Assembly (NCBI GenBank): GCA_902591755.1
Contig: CACJBX010000003.1
Location: 96,125 to 160,124, forward strand
DNA from: an uncultured Pelagibacteraceae bacterium
Lineage (GTDB): Bacteria > Pseudomonadota > Alphaproteobacteria > Pelagibacterales > Pelagibacteraceae
Length of the DNA stretch: 64,000 nucleotides
Reading direction: 5' to 3'
Shown: positions 8,137 to 16,795 of the stretch, piece after piece
Layout of the letters: each line of letters begins with the position of its first letter
Position numbering within the stretch: the first letter of the stretch is position 1
Position numbers and translations under genes: made by a program
Notes under the pieces: generated by a model
Databases searched by the model: none
What the model saw: only the letters and a program-made list of their open reading frames with translations
What the model was told of the DNA's origin: nothing

Positions 8137-8925
8137 TTAATAGTGTTTTGGCTCTTCTCTTTTTATGCCAAGCCCAAACTGTTCTGGCACATCTGCTGGT
8201 GGGGGAAGATTATCTCTTGAACCATCAGCTTCGGCTAAATTTTTTTGTATCGCTGCTCCAGGTTTGTAGAACATGTGAGCAAACTTAGACCAGTAAACGC
8301 CTCCAAATAAAACTATATTTGAAACCCCAAAAAGCACTAGAAATAAAGTGTCCCATCCTGCTATTTGATTAAACTGTAAGTAAGACCAGATTAAACCAAA
8401 AGTAGCAGACGCTAAGAGTGCTAACACAAATAAATCTGCAGTAATTATTCTAAATACTGAATTTGCTTCAGCTGCAACATCTACTCTTAAAAAAAGCCAA
8501 AACCAATATCCGCCCAAACAAGTCATTATTGCTCCAACATGCCAAAGAATTGGCCATACGTTTGGAGTTTGAGAATCGGTATAAAAAAATATCATTGCAG
8601 CAGAACCAATCCAAAAAAGGATTGTACCATACATTCCTAGGACATGTGCAATTCTTCTTTTACCCCAGCCGAGTTCAGCTGTAGTTCCGATATCATGAAT
8701 TATTGTTTTACCAATAACCGCTAGCCTTTCACCCGTTCCCAATTCTCTTTTGGCTGATTTTTTCGCTTTTTTAGCATTATTGAAAAAATATTTTACATTT
8801 TTTTTGTGTATCATATCCAATACTGTACCTAGAATAACTAGCCCAACCATTACAATTACAAAAGATTGGATTGCTATTATTGGAATTGTTTCAGCTAAAA
8901 TTGCAAATGGATTGGTTGTAAACAT
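8137..8925 (-). CDS. aprM: AprM, putative membrane anchor of APS reductase
   Basis: A 262-aa membrane protein with about five TM helices (about residues 15-35, 92-112, 122-148, 165-185, 195-215) and a soluble C-terminus ending in a Pro-rich PPPADVPEQFG segment. AprM is known as the predicted quinone-linked anchor that replaces QmoABC in some sulfur oxidisers and in SAR11. As first gene of the operon it would couple sulfite oxidation to the quinone pool. A weak promoter (TTGAAC, 17 nt, TAGTAA on the minus strand, 8947-8975) lies upstream. Confidence 0.85.
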   Translation of the reverse strand: MFTTNPFAILAETIPIIAIQSFVIVMVGLVILGTVLDMIHKKNVKYFFNNAKKAKKSAKRELGTGERLAVIGKTIIHDIGTTAELGWGKRRIAHVLGMYGTILFWIGSAAMIFFYTDSQTPNVWPILWHVGAIMTCLGGYWFWLFLRVDVAAEANSVFRIITADLFVLALLASATFGLIWSYLQFNQIAGWDTLFLVLFGVSNIVLFGGVYWSKFAHMFYKPGAAIQKNLAEADGSRDNLPPPADVPEQFGLGIKREEPKHY

Positions 8926-9011
8926 ATTTTTATAAAAATTTTATTATTACTAGTATACTTAAAAAAAGAGTTCAACAGTGATTAAAGCGCACTATTTGCC
9001 CAATAAGAACA

Positions 9012-9416
9012 TTATTTTTTAATTTTTCGAGTATAATGTTGTTTTGAAGGTATAACGCTTCTTACGCCACCTTGTGGATTATCAACATCCCCCTTTCTTC
9101 TTGGAATCACATGTATATGGCAATGAAAAATGGATTGACCTGCAACCTTTCCGGCATTTGTTCCTATATTAAATCCCTCTACTGATTTATCCTCTAACAT
9201 TATTCTTTTTTTTAATTTTTTAATAAGGTCATTACAAGCTAATATTTCATTTTCGTCTAATTCAAAATAATTTTCTATGCATCTCTTTGGGACAACTAGA
9301 GAGTGTAACTTTGAAACGGGATAACTATCGGAAGAAGCATATGCGTAATCATTTTCGAATATTAATTCTTTCTTATTAATTTTACAGAATATACAAGGAT
9401 TATTTGGATTATTCAT
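9012..9416 (-). CDS. HIT-family nucleotide hydrolase
   Basis: A 134-aa histidine-triad protein. The triad HCHIHVIPR is at H98, H100 and H102. N-terminal Cys residues in CIFCK (about 8 and 11) probably bind zinc, as in many bacterial HIT proteins. The family hydrolyses diadenosine polyphosphates or nucleoside phosphoramidates. It ends the run of minus-strand genes that starts with metC; pabC ends 5 nt upstream. The exact substrate cannot be told from sequence. Confidence 0.88.
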   Translation of the reverse strand: MNNPNNPCIFCKINKKELIFENDYAYASSDSYPVSKLHSLVVPKRCIENYFELDENEILACNDLIKKLKKRIMLEDKSVEGFNIGTNAGKVAGQSIFHCHIHVIPRRKGDVDNPQGGVRSVIPSKQHYTRKIKK

Positions 9417-9421
9417 AATGA

Positions 9422-10162
9422 TTAAAAATTTAAATATTTGTTCACTTTTTTATATCCGAAATTATTTTTACTCTTCCAATTCATTTGTTTGATATATTTG
9501 ACAGATGTCACACCTTTTCCTGAGCCTATTAACATTATTTCATCAAATTTTTTCAAATCTCTATAATAAATATCTTTAAATGAAATTTTAATCTTACCTT
9601 TTAAATAGTTAATTGTGTTTCCAATATAGCAATTATTTTTTGGTGAAAAATACTCTCTATTTTTGAAAAATAAAATATTTGAGGTGCAGGTTTCTAAAAT
9701 TTTTCCCCTATAAACTAAAGCTATGTCGGTTTTAGTTGGGTCGTATTTATTCAATTCTTTTAAAATTTTTTTATAATAAAGATTTTTTGTTTCAGGATCA
9801 ATTCTTCTGTAGTTTATTAATTTAAGCTCAAAATCTTTTTTAGGTTTAAGTCTTTTACGGATAGAAATTGATATAAATTTTTTTGTTAGAGCAATTCGAA
9901 ATAAGTGGTCGTAATTAATATTTTTATTAATGTTTGAATAAATTAAACGTTTAATATTTGTCTCAATATTTTTTGAATAAATTTTATATTTTTTAAGAGA
10001 TTTGATTAATCCCTTAAAGTGACTTTTAAACAAAATAAGTTTACCAGGTTTTCCGATAAGTCTAATAGTTGTAAATACTCCATGAGATCCCCATAAATCT
10101 TTAAATCCTATTTCTTTTTGATTACTTGCTTGATAAGATTTTTTTAATAAAAAAATTGCCAT
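9422..10162 (-). CDS. pabC: Aminodeoxychorismate lyase-like class IV PLP enzyme
   Basis: A 246-aa fold-type IV PLP protein. Family signs are LWGSHGVFTTIR (about 24-34), a likely PLP lysine in DPETKNLYY (about K126), LETCTSNILFF (about 156-166) and EIMLIGSGKGVTSV near the C-terminus. PabC turns 4-amino-4-deoxychorismate into p-aminobenzoate and pyruvate for folate. The assignment over branched-chain or D-amino-acid aminotransferase rests on its place after pabA and pabB. Its start overlaps the pabA end by 41 nt, which is long but leaves no other Met near the family N-terminus. Confidence 0.8.
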   Translation of the reverse strand: MAIFLLKKSYQASNQKEIGFKDLWGSHGVFTTIRLIGKPGKLILFKSHFKGLIKSLKKYKIYSKNIETNIKRLIYSNINKNINYDHLFRIALTKKFISISIRKRLKPKKDFELKLINYRRIDPETKNLYYKKILKELNKYDPTKTDIALVYRGKILETCTSNILFFKNREYFSPKNNCYIGNTINYLKGKIKISFKDIYYRDLKKFDEIMLIGSGKGVTSVKYIKQMNWKSKNNFGYKKVNKYLNF

Positions 10163-10682
10163 TTTCAGTTAAGAATGAGTCAGGATGAAATTGAAATCCA
10201 TAAATTTGATTTATACTATCCTCAAAAGCCATCGCTGTATTTGTTTTTGTACAACGCATTGTAATATTGAGATTTTTTGAAAAATATGGCTCATGTAACT
10301 TTAGCGAATGATATCTTCCGACATTAAACACTTTATTTTTTTTAAAAATTTTGCTTTTTCCATTTACTTTAATTTTTGATTGATACCCGTGATAAATTTT
10401 ATTTTGTTGTCTAATTTTTCCACCTTCGTTGTACAAAATCAACTGAAATCCTAAACATACACCAATCATTTTTTTTTTACCCTTGTATTTATTATAAATT
10501 TTTGAGGTTTCTGGATAATCTTTTGGAGAACCAGGGCCGGGGGAAAAAACTATCACATCTGATTTATTTAATAATTTTTTATTTATATCAAAATAATCAG
10601 AGCAATAAACTTTATCAAATTGAGAAAATTGATGAACCACATTCCATGTAAAAGAATCTTGATGGTCAATAATATATATCAT
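10122..10682 (-). CDS. pabA: Glutamine amidotransferase subunit (PabA/TrpG)
   Basis: A 186-aa class-I glutamine amidotransferase that supplies ammonia to the chorismate enzyme. The SPGPGSP oxyanion-strand motif (about 47-53) and nucleophile GVCLGFQ (C76) are present, with catalytic His in QFHPD (H166). Oddity: the usual third triad residue Glu (HPE) is Asp here (D168). It overlaps pabB by 4 nt. PabA and TrpG cannot be told apart by sequence alone; linkage to pabB and pabC favours the folate branch, though dual use is possible. Confidence 0.85.
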   Translation of the reverse strand: MIYIIDHQDSFTWNVVHQFSQFDKVYCSDYFDINKKLLNKSDVIVFSPGPGSPKDYPETSKIYNKYKGKKKMIGVCLGFQLILYNEGGKIRQQNKIYHGYQSKIKVNGKSKIFKKNKVFNVGRYHSLKLHEPYFSKNLNITMRCTKTNTAMAFEDSINQIYGFQFHPDSFLTENGNFFIKKILSSK

Positions 10683-11893
10683 TTAAACAACTCCAATAAT
10701 GATTTTGCTTTAATGTAATTTTCGCTAAATTCTTTTTTTGATGAACTATCCAATACAACACCTGAGGCTGCTGATATCTCTGAAACATTTTTGAAATTTA
10801 GAATTGACCTTATTATTATGTTAAATCGCATATCCATATTAAACTTAATAAATCCGAAACTTCCTGTGAAAATATTTCGTCCCTCTTTTTCTTGACTATT
10901 TAATAGTTGAAGTGTTCTTATTTTTGGACAACCTATAACAGACCCACCAGGCATCATCGATTTAATAATGTTTTTAAGATTGATATTGTTTTTTAATTTA
11001 CCCTCTATTGTAGATACGTAGTGATACAAATGTTTATATTCCTCTACATATTTTTTTCTTTTGATTACTACACTTCCAGGTTTACAAATTTTTGATAAAT
11101 CGTTTCTCTCCATATCTACAATCATATTATGTTCTTTTGTCTCTTTATTGTTATTCTTAAAGAAATTGAGAGCTTTAGATTTGTTTAATTTTTGATTTTT
11201 TTTTAGTGTTCCGGCTATTGGTTTCGTTGTTACCTTTAATCCCTTTTTTTCTATTAAAGTTTCAGGAGAGCAACTAACAACAGAGTAATTCTTATCTCTA
11301 ATCATAAAGGCCTCTGGAGAAGAGTTTGCCTTCATTAATTTCCAAAAAAAACTGACCGGATCTATCTCAGATTTATTTTTATACTTTGTGCAAATTTTTA
11401 TCTGATAAGTCTCACCTGCTCTGATTTTTTTTGAAAAAAGATTGAATATTCTTTTATACTTTTCAAAGTTAATGTTGACTTTAAATGGTTTTAATATTTT
11501 GGTTTGATGAAAGTGGTAATTAAAACCCTGTTTCTTTAATTTTGAAGATATTTTAATTTTTTTTGATAAAGTAATTATAGTTTCTGGTTTATAGAAAAGA
11601 CCCTTATAAAATCCATTCTTTTTTTGATTTTTAATTCTAATATTTAGCAAGTTACATAATATTTCATAACCAAAAAAACCAATATAAAGGTCTTGTTCCC
11701 TTTTAAATTTTTTTTTTTTTATATTATTTAAAAAATTTTCTATGTTTGAGTTGTTAAGCACTATCCTCCTCGAAAAATCTGTAAATATTTTATATCCATC
11801 TTTATGTTTATAGATGATCATGGGTTTATCTGATTGATATAATTTCTCCAGATAAGGACTAAAATTCGATTTATGCTTTTTGTAATCTATCAA
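10679..11893 (-). CDS. pabB: Aminodeoxychorismate synthase component I
   Basis: A 404-aa chorismate-binding enzyme. Conserved blocks are SPEAFMIR (192-199), SCSPETLIEKKG (207-218), TKPIAGT (223-229), DMERNDLSKICKPGSV, MMPGGSVIGCPKIR and TGSFGFI. The N-terminal half is short and divergent. The active-site motif is PIAGT (A227) and not the PIKGT of E. coli PabB, so anthranilate synthase (TrpE) activity is an alternative. The neighbouring pabA and class IV lyase support ADC synthase. The start overlaps the MFS gene by 23 nt. Confidence 0.82.
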   Translation of the reverse strand: MIDYKKHKSNFSPYLEKLYQSDKPMIIYKHKDGYKIFTDFSRRIVLNNSNIENFLNNIKKKKFKREQDLYIGFFGYEILCNLLNIRIKNQKKNGFYKGLFYKPETIITLSKKIKISSKLKKQGFNYHFHQTKILKPFKVNINFEKYKRIFNLFSKKIRAGETYQIKICTKYKNKSEIDPVSFFWKLMKANSSPEAFMIRDKNYSVVSCSPETLIEKKGLKVTTKPIAGTLKKNQKLNKSKALNFFKNNNKETKEHNMIVDMERNDLSKICKPGSVVIKRKKYVEEYKHLYHYVSTIEGKLKNNINLKNIIKSMMPGGSVIGCPKIRTLQLLNSQEKEGRNIFTGSFGFIKFNMDMRFNIIIRSILNFKNVSEISAASGVVLDSSSKKEFSENYIKAKSLLELFK

Positions 11894-13091
11894 TTGCTTG
11901 CTCTTTAATTGGTAAGTGTATTAAGCCTGCAAAAACAGATAATGCAATTGCTAAATACCACGCATAGTTATAAGAGCCATATATGTCATAGAAAAGTCCG
12001 CCAAGATATGCTCCAAAGAAAGATCCAAATTGATGACTTAAAAAAACTAAACCATATAAAAGGCCAAGATACTTAGTCCCAAAAATATGAGCTACAATTC
12101 CACTTGTAGCTGGAACAGTGGATAACCATAAAAAACCAAAGCTAGCACCAAATATTATTGATGAAAGAGTGCTTGGAGGTAAAAAAATAAAAAAACAAAT
12201 TGAGATACCTCTTAAAAAATAGATAGAACTTAAGATAATTTTTTTACTCATCTTTGTAGATAAATAGCCACTTAACAAAGAACCAATGATATTAAAAAAA
12301 CCTATTAAAGATAAAATCATCGCTGCAGTCCAATCATCTAGACCTCTGTCTGCTACATATTTTGGCACATGAGTTCCAACTAAAGTAATATGAAAACCAC
12401 ATACGAAGAATCCTGAAACCAACAAAACATAACTTTTGTTTCGAAATGCTTCTTTAAGAGCATCTAAAGATCCTTGATCATTGTGAGCATCATTCGTTTT
12501 ATCTAGCTGTGGCGATCTAACAAAATAAGCAAATATTAATCCTATAGATAAAAATATCATGAAATAAAAAAGGGTATTTACCCACCCATTACTTTGTAAG
12601 GAATAATTTGTAAAAAGTGGTGAAAGGAAATAACCAAAAGAACCGACAGCTGTAACCATGCTCATCGCAATTGTTCTATTAGATAATGGAAAGTGTTTAC
12701 CAACAATTGACATTGGGATACTAATTGCTGTACCTCCACAACCAATACCAATTAAAACTCCTAAACTGATTTGAAAGTAAATCCCAGTATTGGGACCTGC
12801 ATATAAAAAATAAACTCCAAGGATGTAAAAAAGAAATGCAAGGATAATTGATTTGTGGCCTCCATATTTGTCTGCGAGAACTCCGAAAATTGGGCCAGAT
12901 AGTCCCCAACCTAGCATTTGAATACCTATAGCTAAACCAAATTCAGTATTTGAAATTCCTAAATCATTATTAAAGTCAATGAAAAACATTCCAAAAACTT
13001 GTCTTACACTCAAAGACATTAAAACTACTACACACGCACAAATCAATGTCGTTAGAGCTAGTTTATTTTGAATAAATTTTTCTGAACTCAT
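11871..13091 (-). CDS. MFS transporter
   Basis: A 406-aa major facilitator with about 12 TM helices. The cytoplasmic loop 2-3 motif is FGVLADKYGGHKS (about 69-81). The DKTNDAHNDQGSLDALKEAF region forms the central loop between the two bundles. It resembles monocarboxylate/oxalate-formate-type MFS carriers, but substrate is unknown. It overlaps metC by 4 nt and pabB by 23 nt, so it is part of the same transcription unit. A link to either pathway is not evident. Confidence 0.85.
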   Translation of the reverse strand: MSSEKFIQNKLALTTLICACVVVLMSLSVRQVFGMFFIDFNNDLGISNTEFGLAIGIQMLGWGLSGPIFGVLADKYGGHKSIILAFLFYILGVYFLYAGPNTGIYFQISLGVLIGIGCGGTAISIPMSIVGKHFPLSNRTIAMSMVTAVGSFGYFLSPLFTNYSLQSNGWVNTLFYFMIFLSIGLIFAYFVRSPQLDKTNDAHNDQGSLDALKEAFRNKSYVLLVSGFFVCGFHITLVGTHVPKYVADRGLDDWTAAMILSLIGFFNIIGSLLSGYLSTKMSKKIILSSIYFLRGISICFFIFLPPSTLSSIIFGASFGFLWLSTVPATSGIVAHIFGTKYLGLLYGLVFLSHQFGSFFGAYLGGLFYDIYGSYNYAWYLAIALSVFAGLIHLPIKEQAIDRLQKA

Positions 13092-14260
13092 TTGATGAAT
13101 TTAAGAGATCTTCTTAAATCTTCAATCAAATCTTTTGGATCCTCTAATCCAATATGTAATCTTACTATATGCTCATCTTTTGATAAATTTAAGTAAGATC
13201 TATCTCCTTGTTCTTTAATTTCTTGATGTAATGCCAAACTTTCAAAACCTCCCCAACTATATCCATATCCAAATAATTTTAGAGAATTGACAAACTTTAT
13301 AACTTTTTTTTTTGATGCTTTAATTCTTAAACCCATTAAGCCAGATGCTCCTTTATAATATTTTTTCCAAAGGTTGTAGTTTAAGGAACCTTTTTTAAAT
13401 GGATATAAAAGTTTAATTTTTTTGTGCTTAGACAAGAAACTTGCAACTTTCATAGCATTCGATTCATGTCTATCCAATCTCACATCTAGAGTTCTTAAAC
13501 CTCTAGTTACTAAATAAGCATCGTCGGGTCCCATTCTAAGTCCTGTAATTTTTTCAGCTAATTGGACCTTTTTGAAAACTTTTTTGTTTACTGCTAAACT
13601 GCCACCCATTACATCAGAGTGTCCAGAATAATATTTGGTAGCTGAGACAATGGACATGTCGAAACCTAACTTTATTGGCTTAAGAAAATATGGAGTTCCC
13701 CACGTATTATCAATTGCTGTAAAAATCTTTTTTTTATTTGCTATAGAGATTATTTTTGATAGGTCTTGAAACTCAAAGGAATTACTGCCAGGACACTCAA
13801 CAAATATAAGTTTTGTTTTTTTACTTATATTTTTTTTGATCGTATTTAGGTCATGAGGATTATAAAATTTCGTATTAATATTAAATTCTTTTAAATAATC
13901 TTTAGTTAACAATCGTGTAGGGCCGTAAACAGGGTCAGCGACTATTATTTCATCCCCGGGTCTTACAACACTGAATATTGCTAAAAAAACAGAGCCAAAA
14001 CCAGTTGGTGTTAAAAAAACATGATATGACTCTTCCAATTTTGTTAAAATTTTTGAAAGTGTGTGTGTTGTTGATGTTCCTTGCCTTCCATAATCATAAT
14101 GGCCACCAGTTGGGTCTTTGATATTTTTCTTTTGAGTTTTTCTAATGTCTTGCATGGATTTAAAAATAATAGTTGATGCCCGCACTACAGGCGGATTTAC
14201 CGACTGATTATGAAAATCTTTGGCTGTATGTTTTAAAAATGTTTTAAATGAGTAGCCCAT
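13088..14260 (-). CDS. metC: Cystathionine beta-lyase-like PLP enzyme
   Basis: A 390-aa Cys/Met-metabolism PLP enzyme (fold type I). YGRQGTSTTHTL (about 57-68) binds the PLP phosphate of the neighbouring subunit, DNTWGTP (184-190) binds the ring and SATKYYSGHSDVMGG carries the Schiff-base lysine (K209). The YSWGGFESL motif near the C-terminus is typical of MetC. The expected reaction is cystathionine to homocysteine, pyruvate and ammonia. First gene of the metC-MFS-pabBAC-HIT run. Cysteine desulfhydrase or gamma-lyase activity is possible in this family. Confidence 0.85.
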   Translation of the reverse strand: MGYSFKTFLKHTAKDFHNQSVNPPVVRASTIIFKSMQDIRKTQKKNIKDPTGGHYDYGRQGTSTTHTLSKILTKLEESYHVFLTPTGFGSVFLAIFSVVRPGDEIIVADPVYGPTRLLTKDYLKEFNINTKFYNPHDLNTIKKNISKKTKLIFVECPGSNSFEFQDLSKIISIANKKKIFTAIDNTWGTPYFLKPIKLGFDMSIVSATKYYSGHSDVMGGSLAVNKKVFKKVQLAEKITGLRMGPDDAYLVTRGLRTLDVRLDRHESNAMKVASFLSKHKKIKLLYPFKKGSLNYNLWKKYYKGASGLMGLRIKASKKKVIKFVNSLKLFGYGYSWGGFESLALHQEIKEQGDRSYLNLSKDEHIVRLHIGLEDPKDLIEDLRRSLKFIK

Positions 14261-14267
14261 AAAAAAA

Positions 14268-14296
14268 TTGAATACTTATGGGGACAATGCTATATC
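14268..14296 (+). promoter_or_regulatory. Promoter with extended -10 for the basic peptide gene
   Basis: TTGAAT (14268-14273) is followed after 17 nt by TATATC (14291-14296). A TG pair at 14288-14289 gives the extended -10 form TGnTATATC. A strong AGGAGA ribosome site (14325-14330) and ATG at 14336 follow. Confidence 0.5.
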
Positions 14297-14335
14297 CCTT
14301 ATATAAGTCAATAAAATAATTAATAGGAGATAAAG

Positions 14336-14419
14336 ATGGGTTACCCAAAGAAGCACAGAGGTCGTAGAAAAATGGGCTCAAAAAAAAGAAGAGCAAGAAA
14401 AAAAAATAAAAAAAAATAA
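14336..14419 (+). CDS. 27-aa highly basic peptide (ribosomal-protein-like)
   Basis: A 27-codon ORF with one of the best ribosome sites in the window (AGGAGA, 5 nt before ATG) and a good promoter. The product is about two-thirds Lys/Arg, starts MGYPKKHRGRRKMGSKK and ends in a Lys run. Size and composition resemble small ribosomal proteins such as bTHX, but the sequence match is loose. It could bind rRNA or other nucleic acid. The downstream membrane-protein gene starts 11 nt after its stop. Real expression is likely; function is inferred from composition only. Confidence 0.65.
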   Translation: MGYPKKHRGRRKMGSKKRRARKKNKKK

Positions 14420-14430
14420 ATTTTTAAATA

Positions 14431-15492
14431 ATGCTGATTCATAAAAGTATTAGTTTTTTAAGAATAACCGCTTTATTATTATTTGTAGTGCCTTTAATAG
14501 GTTTAATTGGCTCTTTATTAGTTCATAATTATTTAGTTTCATATAGTTATTCATACAACGAGGAAATAATTCCCTTTAAAAAAGTTAGTCCGGGTTCGAC
14601 TTATGAGATTTTGTGTACAAATGAAAATAAGTTTTGTTCTGAGAACAAAAAAATCTCAAAACTTAGTCAATGTAATAAATTTGAAATAATAATTGATCAT
14701 TTTTCAAAAGATGGATTGCTTAAATTAAGTGAAGAAGAAGCCTTTAATGTAATGAAGAACAAAAAAATGTATATGACAAAATATACTATAAGCGATCAAT
14801 TTAGCAAGTCTTGTATTCTTAATGGTAAGACTTATTACCTTTATAAAATATTTCCAAGTTTTTTTGAATATATAGCAAGCAATAAAAAAAATTTTTCCTT
14901 CGGTACATCTGGTTCAGTTAATCCATTAATTTATGGAGAGACCTCTATAAGCAATATAGTAAAACGTTACCCAGTGAAATTTATTTTTAAACCACTTATG
15001 TTTTTAAGTGTATTCTTAATGATTATTTATTGGCTATTATACAACAAAGTGTTGAGCAATATATTTAATAGTAAAAGTATAAATATATTTTTGATCTTTG
15101 GTGTTTTATCGGCAATCTTTTTATTTTTGCATGTCTATTTCCTTGGTAAAAAATATGAAATTGAAATATTCAACCAAATAAGAAGATCTTATATTGTTTT
15201 TTTTATTTTATTTGAAATACTTGCTCAAGCTTATTTGCTCAAATTGATATGGAAACAAAGAAATAATTTAAAAGATTATTTTTACGAAAAAGTTTTAATA
15301 TCCAAATTAACTTTCGTCCTTTTTATTTGTATAGGTAGTTTAATATTATTATTAATTCTTGTTTTTTACGACTTAGCTGCAAAAGTTGACTATATTTTAG
15401 AGTGGAACTACTTTTTAATATTATTGATTTATTATTTTTTATCTTTTTTAATATGGAAAAAATCATTATTTAGAGATCCATCCTCCGCCTAA
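14431..15492 (+). CDS. Membrane protein of unknown function
   Basis: A 353-aa protein I do not recognise. One TM helix lies at about residues 11-32. A periplasmic or extracellular domain of about 150 residues follows with four Cys (two pairs around 62-70 and at about 81 and 129) that could form disulfides. Five or six more TM helices fill residues 185-345. [13 protein letters not shown] segment precedes the second helix. The 3' end overlaps mnmA on the other strand by 27 nt. It shares a strand with the basic peptide gene. Confidence 0.65.
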   Translation: MLIHKSISFLRITALLLFVVPLIGLIGSLLVHNYLVSYSYSYNEEIIPFKKVSPGSTYEILCTNENKFCSENKKISKLSQCNKFEIIIDHFSKDGLLKLSEEEAFNVMKNKKMYMTKYTISDQFSKSCILNGKTYYLYKIFPSFFEYIASNKKNFSFGTSGSVNPLIYGETSISNIVKRYPVKFIFKPLMFLSVFLMIIYWLLYNKVLSNIFNSKSINIFLIFGVLSAIFLFLHVYFLGKKYEIEIFNQIRRSYIVFFILFEILAQAYLLKLIWKQRNNLKDYFYEKVLISKLTFVLFICIGSLILLLILVFYDLAAKVDYILEWNYFLILLIYYFLSFLIWKKSLFRDPSSA

Positions 15493-16581
15493 GACTTTAT
15501 AACCATTTTTATTTTTTTGATAAAAAACACAAGCTTGACCTGGGGAAACGCCAAATTCATCCTCCATCAAATTTACTTGAGCTTTTGAACCTGATAACTC
15601 AACTTTTGAAGGAATCAACTTCCCTGTTGATCTTATCTTTACATAAACTTTTTCATTCAATTCGCTACCATCACATAAAATATTAAGATTATCTAAATTA
15701 ATAATTCTTTTTGCTAAGTATTTTTTTGGCCCAACAATTATTTCATTCCTCTTTGGATCAATTTCTAAAACATAGAATGGATCTTTATCAGAAACCTTAA
15801 TGCCTCTTCTTTGTCCGATTGTAAAATTTACTATTCCATCATGGACCCCTATTACCTTTCCCTCAATATTTTTGATATTTCCTTTTACAAACGCTTTAGG
15901 TTCAAATTTTTTAATTACAGATGAATAGTCACCGTTAGGAACAAAACAAATATCCTGACTATCTGGTTTATCTGCTACATTTAAATCAAGTTTTTTTGCA
16001 ATTTCTCTTGTCTCATCTTTCAGTAAGTTTCCTAGAGGAAATCTTAAAAAATTAAGCTGATCCCTTTTTGTATTAAATAGAAAATAGCTTTGATCCCTAT
16101 TATGATCCTCTGCACGATACATTTCATTTTTTTTTCCATCAAATATCGATCTTACATAATGGCCAGTTATCAAGGCATCTGCTTTTAAATCTTTTGCTTC
16201 CATAAAAAGATCTTTGAATTTTACTGTTTGATTACACTGAACACACGGTATTGGAGTTTCACCTTTTAAGTAGCTCTCAACAAAATTATCAATAACTCCC
16301 TCTTTAAATTTATTTTGGTAATAAAGAATTTTATGATCGATATCCAATTTATGGGCTACTCTTTTTGCATCTAATATATCTTGTCCAGCGCAACATTGTT
16401 TCGATTGTGAGACTTGTTTGGTATCATCATAAAGTTTAAGTGTAATACCAATAACTTTGTAACCTTCTTTTTTCATTAATCCAGCAACTGTTGAAGAGTC
16501 TACTCCTCCTGACATTGCAACAACTACGACTGTATCTTTTGTCTTTTTGTCAATTCCTATTGAGTTTAAATTGTTTTTCAT
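15466..16581 (-). CDS. mnmA: tRNA-specific 2-thiouridylase
   Basis: A 371-aa MnmA, which thiolates U34 of Lys, Glu and Gln tRNAs using persulfide sulfur and ATP. The PP-loop [11 protein letters not shown] is at about 23-33. The catalytic Cys pair fits CVQC (about 113-116) and DICFVP (about 211). GHYVR and [10 protein letters not shown] are further family motifs. A C-terminal beta-barrel domain ends SPGQACVFY. The length is normal. The 3' end overlaps the convergent membrane-protein gene. Confidence 0.95.
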   Translation of the reverse strand: MKNNLNSIGIDKKTKDTVVVVAMSGGVDSSTVAGLMKKEGYKVIGITLKLYDDTKQVSQSKQCCAGQDILDAKRVAHKLDIDHKILYYQNKFKEGVIDNFVESYLKGETPIPCVQCNQTVKFKDLFMEAKDLKADALITGHYVRSIFDGKKNEMYRAEDHNRDQSYFLFNTKRDQLNFLRFPLGNLLKDETREIAKKLDLNVADKPDSQDICFVPNGDYSSVIKKFEPKAFVKGNIKNIEGKVIGVHDGIVNFTIGQRRGIKVSDKDPFYVLEIDPKRNEIIVGPKKYLAKRIINLDNLNILCDGSELNEKVYVKIRSTGKLIPSKVELSGSKAQVNLMEDEFGVSPGQACVFYQKNKNGYKVLGGGWISK

Positions 16582-16624
16582 AAACTTTGAATTTATACTA
16601 TTTTTATTTAAAAAACTAAATTAA

Positions 16625-16789
16625 ATGATTTTAGATTATGAACCAGGTGACAAAGTGATTAATCCTAAAAATAAAGATTGGGGAATCGGCCAAGTACAAT
16701 CAATTATAAAAGAAAAAGTTACTGTAAATTTTGAAAATGTTGGTAAAAAAGTAATCAACGCTTATTTAATTGAATTAATAAAAATTTGA
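16625..16789 (+). CDS. DUF3553 small protein
   Basis: A 54-aa ORF read directly from the gap before cysQ. It has the family pattern PGDKVINPKNKDWGIGQVQS followed by a VTVNFENVGKK strand, matching DUF3553, a small SH3-like beta-barrel seen in alphaproteobacteria. Related Tudor/CarD-like barrels bind nucleic acid or RNA polymerase, but no function is established. It ends 6 nt before cysQ, so the two are probably co-transcribed. Confidence 0.8.
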   Translation: MILDYEPGDKVINPKNKDWGIGQVQSIIKEKVTVNFENVGKKVINAYLIELIKI

Positions 16790-16795
16790 TAAAAA

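Noticed and set aside
14261..14335. SAM riboswitch upstream of metC
   Set aside because: The 75-nt divergent gap shows no recognisable SAM-II or SAM-V core on the minus strand; it is explained by promoters.
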